This document shows positions 37,363 through 45,243 of a DNA stretch of 45,660 nt, piece by piece. The DNA is from Methylococcaceae bacterium (GTDB taxonomy: Bacteria > Pseudomonadota > Gammaproteobacteria > Methylococcales > Methylomonadaceae). Each line of letters begins with the position of its first letter. Position 1 is the first letter of the stretch. Location of the stretch: assembly GCA_007280895.1 (NCBI GenBank), contig QYQN01000017.1, forward strand, positions 1-45,660. The letters run 5' to 3'. The notes under the pieces were generated by a model. It saw nothing but the letters and a program-made list of their open reading frames with translations. It was not told where the DNA came from and did not search any database. The translations under genes and the position numbers were made by a program.

Positions 37363-38274
37363 ATGAGCAGTTACCTACTGCGTTCATTCGTTTACGCATT
37401 AATTCCTTTCGCAGTATTAGTGCTTGCAGCCAGTCTTGCCTGCGTGTTTGCCTACATTGCGTGCCAATTTGTTGGCGACTGTGCGCTAGCCAAAGTCATC
37501 GATAAAATTACCCAAGCCCTATTAGTGCTGAGTATTTTTCCTGCCATGATGGTTTTAAAAATCAAGCGTAAAGCACTGGGTTTTGCACCACGAACACTTT
37601 TTTTAAAACAACTTGCCTTAGGATTTTTGCTAGGAATTATCACATTATTGCCAGTGTTTGCTATTTTGTATGGCTTACACATCAGTGTGATTGATCTAAC
37701 ACAGCCGTGGACAGTGCTGTGGTGTGTGCAAAAAAGTGGGCTTGCCTTGCTGTTGGCGCTGCTGATTTCCTTGATTGAAGAACCTTTATTCCGAGGCATT
37801 TTGCTGGTTAGTTTTAAGCGGTCTATCTCTGTGTTCGCGGCGATTAGCTTAAGTGCAGGTTATTATGCTGTGTTACATTTTTTAAAAACTACAACAGTTA
37901 TCCCCGAAGCAGAACGAAGCTTCAGCAGTGGTTTTCAGTTATTATGGATGGCGTTCGGCAATGTCTTAAATCCAGAAATTATTTCTGCACTACTTGCCTT
38001 AGTCATGGTGGGCATTTTTTTAGCGTTGATCAGAATCAATTATCCAGCAAGTTTAGGCGTGTGCATTGGCTGCCATACGGGCTGGGTCTGGTTGATTAAA
38101 ATGAATAAAAGCTTTTTTAATACAGACGTTACAGCAGACTATGCGTTTTTAGTGAGTCCTTATGACGGCGTTATTGGTTATTTGGTTGCTGGCTGGTTAG
38201 CGGTGATACTGCTGTGTTTAGTTGGTTTACGTCAACTAGTTAAAAAACGTAAACCACTGTTGCACCTGTCTTAG
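37363..38274 (+). CDS. CPBP-family intramembrane metalloprotease-like protein
   Basis: 303 residues with about eight hydrophobic segments. The Abi/CPBP (CAAX protease-like) signature is present: EEPLFRG (EExxxR, near residue 140), AGYYAVLHFLK (an FxxxH-like motif in YYAVLHF) and a later histidine segment CIGCHTGWVW. Members include eukaryotic CAAX prenyl endopeptidases and bacterial proteins of mixed function (bacteriocin immunity, stress response); no particular role can be assigned. It is the last gene of the metF-bioA-rsmE run, 5 bp after rsmE, and its stop is 61 bp from the converging yajQ end without a clear terminator. Confidence 0.82.
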   Translation: MSSYLLRSFVYALIPFAVLVLAASLACVFAYIACQFVGDCALAKVIDKITQALLVLSIFPAMMVLKIKRKALGFAPRTLFLKQLALGFLLGIITLLPVFAILYGLHISVIDLTQPWTVLWCVQKSGLALLLALLISLIEEPLFRGILLVSFKRSISVFAAISLSAGYYAVLHFLKTTTVIPEAERSFSSGFQLLWMAFGNVLNPEIISALLALVMVGIFLALIRINYPASLGVCIGCHTGWVWLIKMNKSFFNTDVTADYAFLVSPYDGVIGYLVAGWLAVILLCLVGLRQLVKKRKPLLHLS

Positions 38275-38335
38275 CCGCGCAGCAACGAGGAGATAGTTTT
38301 AGCGGTGATGAGCAAGATTAAAAACACGCTTCACG

Positions 38336-38818
38336 TTAATCTCTAAAATTTTCAAATTGCAGAGGCATGTCAATTTCTTCTGTGCGCAGCATTTTTATTA
38401 CCTCTTGCAAATCATCACGATTTTTACCAGTCACTCTTACCTGATCACCTTGAATTGCCGCTTGCACTTTAAGCTTTTTATCTTTAATTAATTTGACAAT
38501 TTTTTTCGCCAGCGTTGAATCTAAACCTTGTTTAAGGGTTATTTCTTGACGCACCACTTTGCCGCTGGGTTTAGCCTCGCCAACGTCAAGGCAAGCAATA
38601 TCAATACTTCTACGGGTTAACTTATTGCACACAATGCTAAATATTTGTTGTAATTGAAATGTTGATTCAGAAATCATAATCACTTTTTCATCAGTTAATT
38701 CAACGGAAGATTCGGTCCCTTTAAAATCAAAACGGGTATCAAGTTCTTTAGTCACTTGATCAATAGCATTTTTTACTTCGTGTTTATCAAATTCAGAAAT
38801 AATATCAAAAGAGGGCAT
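38336..38818 (-). CDS. yajQ: YajQ-family nucleotide-binding protein
   Basis: 160 residues, the usual length. Two ferredoxin-like domains: MPSFDIISEFDKHEVKNAID at the N-terminus, RFDFKGTESSVELTDEKV, AKPSGKVVRQEITLKQGL and the C-terminal VRVTGKNRDDLQEVI with LPLQFENFRD-like ending (MPLQFENFRD). YajQ homologues bind nucleotides, and some (XC_3703 of Xanthomonas) are reported cyclic-di-GMP receptors; which ligand this one binds cannot be told. Monocistronic, 94 bp upstream of the cca gene end, with no other signalling gene beside it. Confidence 0.93.
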   Translation of the reverse strand: MPSFDIISEFDKHEVKNAIDQVTKELDTRFDFKGTESSVELTDEKVIMISESTFQLQQIFSIVCNKLTRRSIDIACLDVGEAKPSGKVVRQEITLKQGLDSTLAKKIVKLIKDKKLKVQAAIQGDQVRVTGKNRDDLQEVIKMLRTEEIDMPLQFENFRD

Positions 38819-38912
38819 AAATATAATGTGGGTAAAAAAGGAAAGTATTTTAACCTAAGTAGGCAATCAAAAGTCTTTTAACACATGTGCGCCAGCAATG
38901 CTTATGAGGGCC

Positions 38913-40169
38913 TCAACGTAAATCAGGCGTGCCAGGTTGCTTAGCTGTGTCGAAACGCATTAACTCAGCAATAACCGCTATACGAGCTTGACGAATAGCA
39001 ACACCAATTTCTGCACCCATGGCGTTAGTGGTTAAAATGGTTTTCATATCTATAGCATTCGCTTTTTCAGCGGCAACTCTAAAAAAAGCTGCTTGATAAT
39101 AAGGACAGTGTTCAAAACCAGTTCGACCACGCGCGTCCGCTTCACAGGCAAGTAAAAAATCATTAAGTGAATTGACAGGTTTAAATGCCCCTAATTGCAT
39201 CAAGGTATCAACAAGCGTGCTTGGTTTTAATTGTTCAACACGATGACAATGAGTGTGAAAACGCATCACCTGTTGCGCTAAATTTTTAAAAGAATTAGGG
39301 ATGCGAAGACGCTGACACAGCATTTCTAAAATAGGTAAGCCATTAATTTCATGCTGATGATGATGAGGTAAGTTTGCCTTTGGAGACACCGCCTTGCCTA
39401 AGTCGTGGACAAGAGCAGCAAAGCGTACTTCTGGACTTTTGCTTAATAAGGCGGCTTGTTCAAGAGCCAGTAAGCTATGAAGGCCTGTATCAATTTCAGG
39501 ATGATAAAGTTCAGGTTGAGGAACACCAAATAACTGGTCAATTTCAGGGAAAATACGCGCCAGTGCACCACAGTCCTGCAATACTAAAAAAAAGGCTGAA
39601 GGCGTAAATTCGTGCAAGGCTTTAAACAACTCAGCCCACACCCGTTCAGCAACTAAATAATCAACCTCGCCAGAAGCAACCATCGTCTGCATCAACGCAC
39701 GGGTTTCAGGTGCTAAGGTAAAACCAAGATGCGCATAACGGGCTGCAAAACGTGCCACCCGTAAAATACGTACAGGGTCTTCACTAAAGGCGGGCGACAC
39801 ATGGCGAAAAATACGCTCAGCTACATCACGTTGTCCACCATAAGGATCAATGATCGACCCGTCAGCAGTCATTGCCATGGCATTAATGGTCAGGTCACGA
39901 CGCAGTAAATCTTCTTCAAGACTCACTGTAGGTGACGCATAAACACTAAAGCCAGTATAGCCAGGAGCTGTTTTTCGTTCTGTTCTAGCCAGCGCGTATT
40001 CTTCTTGAGTTTGTGGGTGTAAAAACACAGGGAAGTCGCGTCCAACAGATCTAAATCCTTGTTTCTTCATTGTTTCTGGTGTTTCTCCTAACACCACCCA
40101 ATCGTGTTCGATTACTGGAAAATTTAGTAATTTGTCGCGTACTGCGCCGCCAACAAGAAATATCTGCAT
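38913..40169 (-). CDS. cca: Multifunctional CCA-adding tRNA nucleotidyltransferase with HD domain
   Basis: Adds or repairs the 3' CCA of tRNA; the HD domain has phosphodiesterase/phosphatase activity in E. coli Cca. 418 residues, same layout. N-terminal class II nucleotidyltransferase: FLVGGAVRDKLL, EHDWVVLG (catalytic Asp; E. coli has RDWVVVG, aspartate pair partly shared), EYALARTERK, EEDLLRRDLTINAMA and GQRDVAERIFRHVS. The middle body reads EDPVRILRVARFAARYAHLG. C-terminal HD motif FAALVHDLGKA (about residue 260) with DADARGR-like EADARGRTG. The visible tRNA gene encodes its own CCA, so Cca here should mainly repair. Starts at ATG 40169. Confidence 0.95.
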   Translation of the reverse strand: MQIFLVGGAVRDKLLNFPVIEHDWVVLGETPETMKKQGFRSVGRDFPVFLHPQTQEEYALARTERKTAPGYTGFSVYASPTVSLEEDLLRRDLTINAMAMTADGSIIDPYGGQRDVAERIFRHVSPAFSEDPVRILRVARFAARYAHLGFTLAPETRALMQTMVASGEVDYLVAERVWAELFKALHEFTPSAFFLVLQDCGALARIFPEIDQLFGVPQPELYHPEIDTGLHSLLALEQAALLSKSPEVRFAALVHDLGKAVSPKANLPHHHQHEINGLPILEMLCQRLRIPNSFKNLAQQVMRFHTHCHRVEQLKPSTLVDTLMQLGAFKPVNSLNDFLLACEADARGRTGFEHCPYYQAAFFRVAAEKANAIDMKTILTTNAMGAEIGVAIRQARIAVIAELMRFDTAKQPGTPDLR

Positions 40170-40255
40170 GATGCTTTTAAAGTTAAGTCAGTTTTTAACA
40201 ATGTAACCTGTTGCATAAAAATAGCACAAGTAAAAAAACTGAGCTTAGCAGTATT

Positions 40256-41194
40256 TTATTGCGGCGTAATTTTTAAAAACCAATTACTGACAATTTGTTG
40301 ATGAAGTTCATTTAATTGATTTTGTAACTCATCCAAAATCATGCGTAGTTGTAATTGGGTTGTTTGATGTGTATCAATGGCATCAACATAGGCTTGTAAT
40401 TCAGCGGTTTTACTAGGTAATGAATCATGATTGGGTAGTTCGTTAATACAATCATAAATTTCAATTAAGCAACAGCCAATCGAACGCGGTAATTTTTTAT
40501 CTAAGAGTAAAAAATTGAGGACGTCATCGCCATCAATTCGACTGCGAACATGCTGGCGATACATTAATAAGGCATTTAACGAAGAGAGAATATTCATCCA
40601 TAGCAAGGTTTCATATTGCCTAAGATTAGCACTGCGCGATTCAGAAAGTAATAACGACGCTAAATCTAAGATACGACTGGTCATATCAGCGCGTTCAATA
40701 TTTTTGCCTAAACGTATAAAACGATACGGATGATGATGGCTCATATAGCTGGACAATAAACCATTATAGCCCTGACAGCCTTTAAGAATTTCATTGAGAA
40801 ATTGCACACGGCTACTCCGATTAGTCAGGGAATCAAGATTTGATTTAGCAAACAAATACATTTCATTAACTTGTTGCCACGCTTCATCAGGCAAGAGTTC
40901 GCGGGTGGTGCGAATATTTTCTCGGGCGGCATTTAATGATGAAATTAACGAACCAGAATGACTGGTGTCAGCTAATAAAAAGCGTGTGACGTTACGTTCA
41001 TTCGCTAATTTAGTGTGATCACTAAAAGAACTGGACTGACCATTAATACTAATAAGTTGTTGCCAGCCCATTTCTACATCTTTGGGTAAATCCATTAATA
41101 AGTTCATGTGTACACTGACTAATTTAGCTGTGTTTTCAGTGCGTTCCATATAACGAGCAAGCCAATACAAACGTTCTGCTGAGCGGGATAACAT
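40256..41194 (-). CDS. Alpha-E domain protein (DUF403)
   Basis: 312 residues from ATG 41194, which overlaps the stop of the ATP-grasp gene by one base (TAATG); MLSRSAERLYWLARYMERTENTAKLV (given here as LSRSAERLYWLARYMERTEN) is the usual N-terminus, and the nine upstream codons to 41221 are not typical. Predicted all-alpha throughout: FLLADTSHSGSLISSLNAAR, NIRTTRELLPDEAWQQVNEM and RADMTSRILDLASLLL are family segments. This protein nearly always travels with a circularly permuted ATP-grasp; biochemical function is unknown. Coupling shows the pair is made together. No transglutaminase-like gene, the third member found elsewhere, is next to it here. Confidence 0.9.
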   Translation of the reverse strand: MLSRSAERLYWLARYMERTENTAKLVSVHMNLLMDLPKDVEMGWQQLISINGQSSSFSDHTKLANERNVTRFLLADTSHSGSLISSLNAARENIRTTRELLPDEAWQQVNEMYLFAKSNLDSLTNRSSRVQFLNEILKGCQGYNGLLSSYMSHHHPYRFIRLGKNIERADMTSRILDLASLLLSESRSANLRQYETLLWMNILSSLNALLMYRQHVRSRIDGDDVLNFLLLDKKLPRSIGCCLIEIYDCINELPNHDSLPSKTAELQAYVDAIDTHQTTQLQLRMILDELQNQLNELHQQIVSNWFLKITPQ

Positions 41195-42645
41195 TAGTTT
41201 TCCTCCATATTGATAATCCACGTGTCTTTACTGCCACCCCCTTGCGAAGAGTTGACGACCAGTGAGCCTTTTTTAAGTGCCACGCGCGTTAAACCACCAG
41301 CAGTAACAAAAGTATTTTCACCTTGCAAGATAAAGGGGCGTAAATCGATATGGCGTGGTTCAAGTTTGCCTTTACATAAAGTGGGCGCAGTGGAAATAGC
41401 TAAGGTGGGTTGACCAATATAATTACGTGGATTTTCTTGAATAATTTTTCTAAACGCAGCAACTTCTTTAGCCGTTGCGTGAGGTCCCACCAACATGCCA
41501 TAACCACCCGATTCATTCGCTGGTTTAACCACTAATTTAGCCAAATTATCCAGCACATATTCCATATCCTCTGAAATGCTGCATAAATAGGTAGGAACAT
41601 TGGGTAAGATAGGTTCTTCGTTAAGAAAATAACGAATCATTTCAGGGACGTAAGCATAGACCACTTTGTCATCAGCAACCCCAGCACCGGGTGCATTAGC
41701 CAGGGCAACATTGCCTGCTTTCCAAGCACGCATTAAGCCGCGCACGCCCAAGGTTGAATCGGCACGAAATACTTCAGGATCAAGAAAATCATCATCGATA
41801 CGTCGATAAATGACATCAATTTTTTCAAGTCCTTCAATGGTTTTCATGTACACGCAATCATCTTCTTTAACGACTAAATCACTCCCTTCAACTAATTGCG
41901 CGCCCATTTGTTGGGCTAAATAAGCATGTTCAAAATAGGCAGAATTATAAATGCCAGGGGTTAACACAACGATTTGAGGTTTGCCAACAGGATGCGGAGC
42001 AAGTGATGACAACATATCTTGAAGTTGAGTAGGATAATCATCAATAGGCAGGATATTAATATCTTGCAGTAACTCAGGAAAAACGCGTTTAGTAATCACC
42101 CGATTTTCTAACATATACGATACGCCAGAAGGCACGCGCAAGTTATCCTCTAAGACATACATCACGCCATCTTTATCGCGAACAAGGTCAGAACCACAAA
42201 TATTAGCCCAGACTGAATGTTTGGGTTTCATGCCTACGCATTCGGGACGAAAGTTTTTTGAGCTATTAATTGTTTCGCTAGGAATTTTGCCGGCTTTAAT
42301 AAACTCTTGATTGGCATAAACATCACTAATAAAACAGTTTAATGCGGTGAGGCGTTGTTTTAAGCCTTGTTCAATTTTTTGCCATTCTTTAATATCAATA
42401 ATGCGTGGAATAATATCAAAAGGCCAGGCACGATCAATATTGCCTTCATCACTGTAAACGGTAAAAGTAATGCCCATTTCCATGATGGCTAATTCGGCAG
42501 CCATTTTACGTTGATCAAAATCTGTTTTTTTTAAAGTATTTAGGTATTGGCATAAACGGTGGCTTACTGGACGTGGCTGAGATTCTGAATACATCAATTC
42601 ATCGTAAGCCGCATCAGTTTTATAGTTTTCCCAGATTGATTTCAT
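41194..42645 (-). CDS. Circularly permuted type 2 ATP-grasp protein
   Basis: 483 residues, family length. YDELMYSESQPRPVSHRLC at the N-terminus, FTVYSDEGNIDRAWPFDIIPR, NFRPECVGMKPKHSVWANICG, DLVRDKDGVMYVLEDNLRVPSG (given in part: YVLEDNLRVPSGVSYMLENR), IYRRIDDDFLDPEVFR, NALANAPGAGVADDK-like (VALANAPGAGVADDKVVYA) and KPANESGGYGMLVG match the CP_ATPgrasp_2 (DUF404/407) family. ATP-grasp folds make acyl-phosphate intermediates for peptide-type ligation, but the substrate here is unknown. It is the first gene of a two-gene operon with the alpha-E gene (one-base overlap). Upstream 42646-42753 holds nothing recognised. Confidence 0.92.
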   Translation of the reverse strand: MKSIWENYKTDAAYDELMYSESQPRPVSHRLCQYLNTLKKTDFDQRKMAAELAIMEMGITFTVYSDEGNIDRAWPFDIIPRIIDIKEWQKIEQGLKQRLTALNCFISDVYANQEFIKAGKIPSETINSSKNFRPECVGMKPKHSVWANICGSDLVRDKDGVMYVLEDNLRVPSGVSYMLENRVITKRVFPELLQDINILPIDDYPTQLQDMLSSLAPHPVGKPQIVVLTPGIYNSAYFEHAYLAQQMGAQLVEGSDLVVKEDDCVYMKTIEGLEKIDVIYRRIDDDFLDPEVFRADSTLGVRGLMRAWKAGNVALANAPGAGVADDKVVYAYVPEMIRYFLNEEPILPNVPTYLCSISEDMEYVLDNLAKLVVKPANESGGYGMLVGPHATAKEVAAFRKIIQENPRNYIGQPTLAISTAPTLCKGKLEPRHIDLRPFILQGENTFVTAGGLTRVALKKGSLVVNSSQGGGSKDTWIINMEEN

Positions 42646-42753
42646 GGCGTCATTATTAAGTGATTTAAGTTTGTAATAATTTCAGCATGAAATATGCCAC
42701 TTTTAATTTACCTAAGTATTCATTAACAACGGGCATAAATACATCAAGGTTTA

Positions 42754-42900
42754 GGCCACCAACTTAACACGGGACACTCAACAAGGCTTGACCGTTCGGC
42801 CTGGGCTTGTCGAAGGAGGGATGGTTAAGCCGCTTATGGTTCGACAGGCTCACCACGAACGGCTTAACCCTTAACTGTGTCCCTCTTTAAGTTGGTAGCC
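42754..42900. repeat. 147-bp MITE-like element with terminal inverted repeats
   Basis: Both ends carry a 24-bp imperfect inverted repeat, GGC(C/T)ACCAACTTAA followed by three variable bases and GGGACAC (42754-42777 and, inverted, 42877-42900). The inside holds a second hairpin, GGTTAAGCCG with CGGCTTAACC, and a pair of CTTGTCGAAGG / TTCGACAGGCTCA-type sequences, a well-known dispersed bacterial repeat core. Flanks AAGGTTTA and AAGATTTA could be an imperfect 8-bp target duplication. No transposase within, so it would be non-autonomous. Confidence 0.7.
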
Positions 42901-43177
42901 AAGATTTAAGATAAAGAAAGGGTAGCAAGCTTAACAGCACACACTAACGAGCTATTTTGGTTACGCGCGTGCGTCAAACAGGTGCAGTGAGTAACAAATC
43001 TTAGAAAGCCAAAAAATGTAGCCTGATTAAGGTGCAGTATTGTGACGATGATCAGCTTTGATCAACGTGAAGCAGTCTCTTTAGGCAATGGCTGCAAGAG
43101 TAAAATAGCGTTAGCTGTTGAAGACTTGCTGTAGTGAGCGACTAATTTTTTATGTTAGTGTTTTTGTCATAATAACG

Positions 43178-43340
43178 GGCTACCAACTTAAGGTGCCACA
43201 GTGTAAGAAGCTTAAGCCGTTTGTAGTAATCATGAGCTTGTCGAATGATCGAACTCTGAACAGTTTAACCGTCCATCCTTCGACAAGCTCAGGGCGAACA
43301 GTTAAGCCCTTTCGGTTTGTCCCGCCTTGAGTGTACGGTC
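43178..43340. repeat. Second, diverged copy of the MITE-like element
   Basis: Begins GGCTACCAACTTAAGG with CACAG following, the same end as the neighbouring element. The right end, TTGTCCCGCCTTGAGTG (43317-43333), aligns with that element's right end with several changes. Internally there are an imperfect GAGCTTGTCGAA and a perfect CCTTCGACAAGCTCAGGGCG (43274-43293) that are inverted with respect to each other, and GTTTAACCG / GTTAAGCCC sequences. About 163 bp. Confidence 0.6.
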
Positions 43341-43466
43341 TCGTGTGTTTTAAAAACTGAGCCGCAGGCAAGACAAATTTATATGCACTGAATAAATAAA
43401 TGTATCCCTACTGTAAGCCTTGCCTAAACCACGGTGCGCAAGGAGAGCTAGTGTTGTTACCAGTCA

Positions 43467-44558
43467 TCAAGCACTAGCGGTAAAAATGGACGTCATCGTG
43501 ACTAAGCGACAGAGTAGGCTTAATAGCTCAGATTGTTTAGTGGTGTTGGTTTTTTTAAAGATAGATTTCAAATGGGTGCGTGAAGTATTGACACTAATAT
43601 TATAATTTGTTGAATATTCTGTAAGCGAAGTACCCTTTAAAAGCTCTAAGGTAAGAATTAATTCAGCAGGTGTTAATTGGTACAAATTACGAATAAGCTG
43701 TACAGTTTCATTATTTTATTTAAGCTTAATATCTAAAAATAACAGTAGCTTATAAGAAGATAATTCATTGATAAGCGTCTTTTCAGCGACTAAAAAATTA
43801 AGATTATTACTGACAAAAAAATGATTAATACCATCAATAGGTTTTAGAACAAATTTGCGGTGTAAATATTGATAACTAAGCGTGTCAAGAGGGGGTATTT
43901 CAGTGACTGCATGCGTGTTTTCAGTTAATAATTGCTGGGCGGCGGTATTCATAAAATCAATGTTACCTAAGTTATTAGCTATAAATACAGGAATATCTAA
44001 GGCGTTATAAATGTCAAAAAACAAATGACTATGTGATTGTAAGTTTTTATGAGCAATTAACAGAAGAAAGGCGGTTTTTATATGGAAAGCAAGGCGTTGA
44101 CAAATGGTTGCTTGTTTTTCAGAAAACTCAGAGTGGTCGGCGTGTAACACGATAGCAAAGGTAAATTTTATAGAATTAAAAGTAATGGTATAACAAAAAA
44201 TTTGATGAATACTTGCCAAGTTGTTGTTTTTAAAATGTTCTGTAGTGTCTTTACTATTAGGAGGAAGACTTGTGTTAAATATTAAAAAGTCGTCATTTAC
44301 ATGTTTACTATTATGATTTAACTCATTAAATAACTGTTTTTTATGCGCACACACAACCTTAATATCTTGCCCACGGCCCGTATGACTTGAAGAATAAAAC
44401 ACTTTTTCCTTGGTTAATTTATTTTCTTCTATAACAAAGATATCAACGTCAGTTAAAAGATCCGCACAGGCTTTCAGGGCATAGCCCCAATCATTTTCAT
44501 TATTTCTAACGGCATATAATGTTTCTACAACAGTATCAAATTTAGCTTGGTTATACAT
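43467..44558 (-). pseudogene. LuxR-type regulator interrupted by one in-frame TAA
   Basis: Two open stretches in the same frame, 280 codons (44558-43719) and at least 72 codons (43685-43467), are separated by a TAA at 43718-43716 and ten sense codons without any frameshift. The first part looks like a sensor region, with a PAS-like end (HLFFDIYNALDIPVFIANNL and GNIDFMNTAAQQLL). The second is a LuxR DNA-binding domain: YQLTPAELILTLELLKGTSL, YNISVNTSRTHLKSIFKKTN, QSELLSLL. Ten codons after the stop read NNETVQLIRN and continue directly into it, as expected in an intact gene. So this is most likely a nonsense-mutated regulator (364 codons in all), or a sequencing error, or a gene with readthrough. 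It is divergent from the adhesin gene. Confidence 0.85.
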
Positions 44559-45243
44559 TGTGGCTATCCGAGTTTAAGTATTAATAAAATACGCATGAAC
44601 GTATTGGTAAGGTCATGTTGCTAGAACAATAATGCTAGTTTGCATTACACTCGCGACAAAACGTGGCATTTCAGATTATTTTTTTAACTCTTTTTTGATT
44701 AAGTTAATTATTTCTGTTTACACATTTTCTGGAAGAAATTCTTAAAAAGTAAGACAAATCACTATTTCTAAAATTGCAATAAATAAATAAGGCCTATCTA
44801 TGTTTAAAGTTGTAGATCATGAGTCACTAGATCTTAGCATTAAGCCGTCCTACTAACGTTCAATAAAAGCTAAGATTCAGTCATTTTTTGCTTAAAATAC
44901 TAGTTGAAATGCACAATATGCTTTTAATGTATTGTATTAATTATTTATTTATTTGCAGTGTTAATAAAAGCCAATATTTTCATTTCCAGTGAGAATATAA
45001 GTGATTTTTTTTTAAAGCGGTATCACCCAAATGGGTGAGAAAGAGAGAAAATAAATTATAAATACCCTTCATTACGATGATTGTGGAAGTTATGTGATGC
45101 GATTATTCTAAGACCCAATTCGGCTTGTAACGCATTCCTTTTTAGCCATAAGGAAAGCACTTAATCAATAAATATGATTCTTTGCCTAAGATCAATATCA
45201 CGATTTAAAAATAATCTTTCACTTTACGCAGGTTAAATTTGTT
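44559..45243. other. 685-bp AT-rich divergent spacer between luxR remnant and adhesin
   Basis: No gene seen. Contains the TCACCCA-AA-TGGGTGA palindrome (listed separately), a loose inverted repeat ATCTTAGC/GCTAAGAT (44831-44838, 44869-44876) followed by a T-run, and many A/T runs suitable for promoters and long 5' leaders. Size and composition are typical of the control region of large surface-protein genes. Confidence 0.6.
45023..45038. promoter_or_regulatory. Palindromic candidate operator
   Basis: TCACCCA-AA-TGGGTGA: 7-bp perfect arms with a 2-bp centre, size and symmetry of a dimeric regulator site. It lies 205 bp before the adhesin ATG and 465 bp before the luxR remnant start. The luxR-type protein is the obvious candidate ligand because of position, but nothing else ties them together. 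Confidence 0.45.

Larger units (their letters stand above)
42646..43466. other. 821-bp gene-free stretch holding two repeat elements
   Basis: Contains the two related inverted-repeat elements (listed separately) separated by about 277 bp of AT-leaning sequence in which I see no gene. Short open frames at 43118-43330, 43180-43371 and 43420-43605 lie over the repeats or the broken luxR end and are not convincing. Two loose inverted repeats, GCTAGTG/CACTAGC (43447-43453, 43472-43478), sit at the 3' end of the luxR remnant. Confidence 0.6.

Noticed and set aside
42901-43177. Possible integron attC or degraded gene between the two repeats
   Set aside because: No attC core sites or long palindrome, and no recognisable reading frame.
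43118-43371. Short open frames on both strands over the second repeat element
   Set aside because: They are made of repeat sequence (TTCGACAAGCTCAG core); the same stretch is open on both strands by chance.
43420-43605. 61-codon plus-strand frame
   Set aside because: Antisense to the LuxR HTH coding region, no domain.
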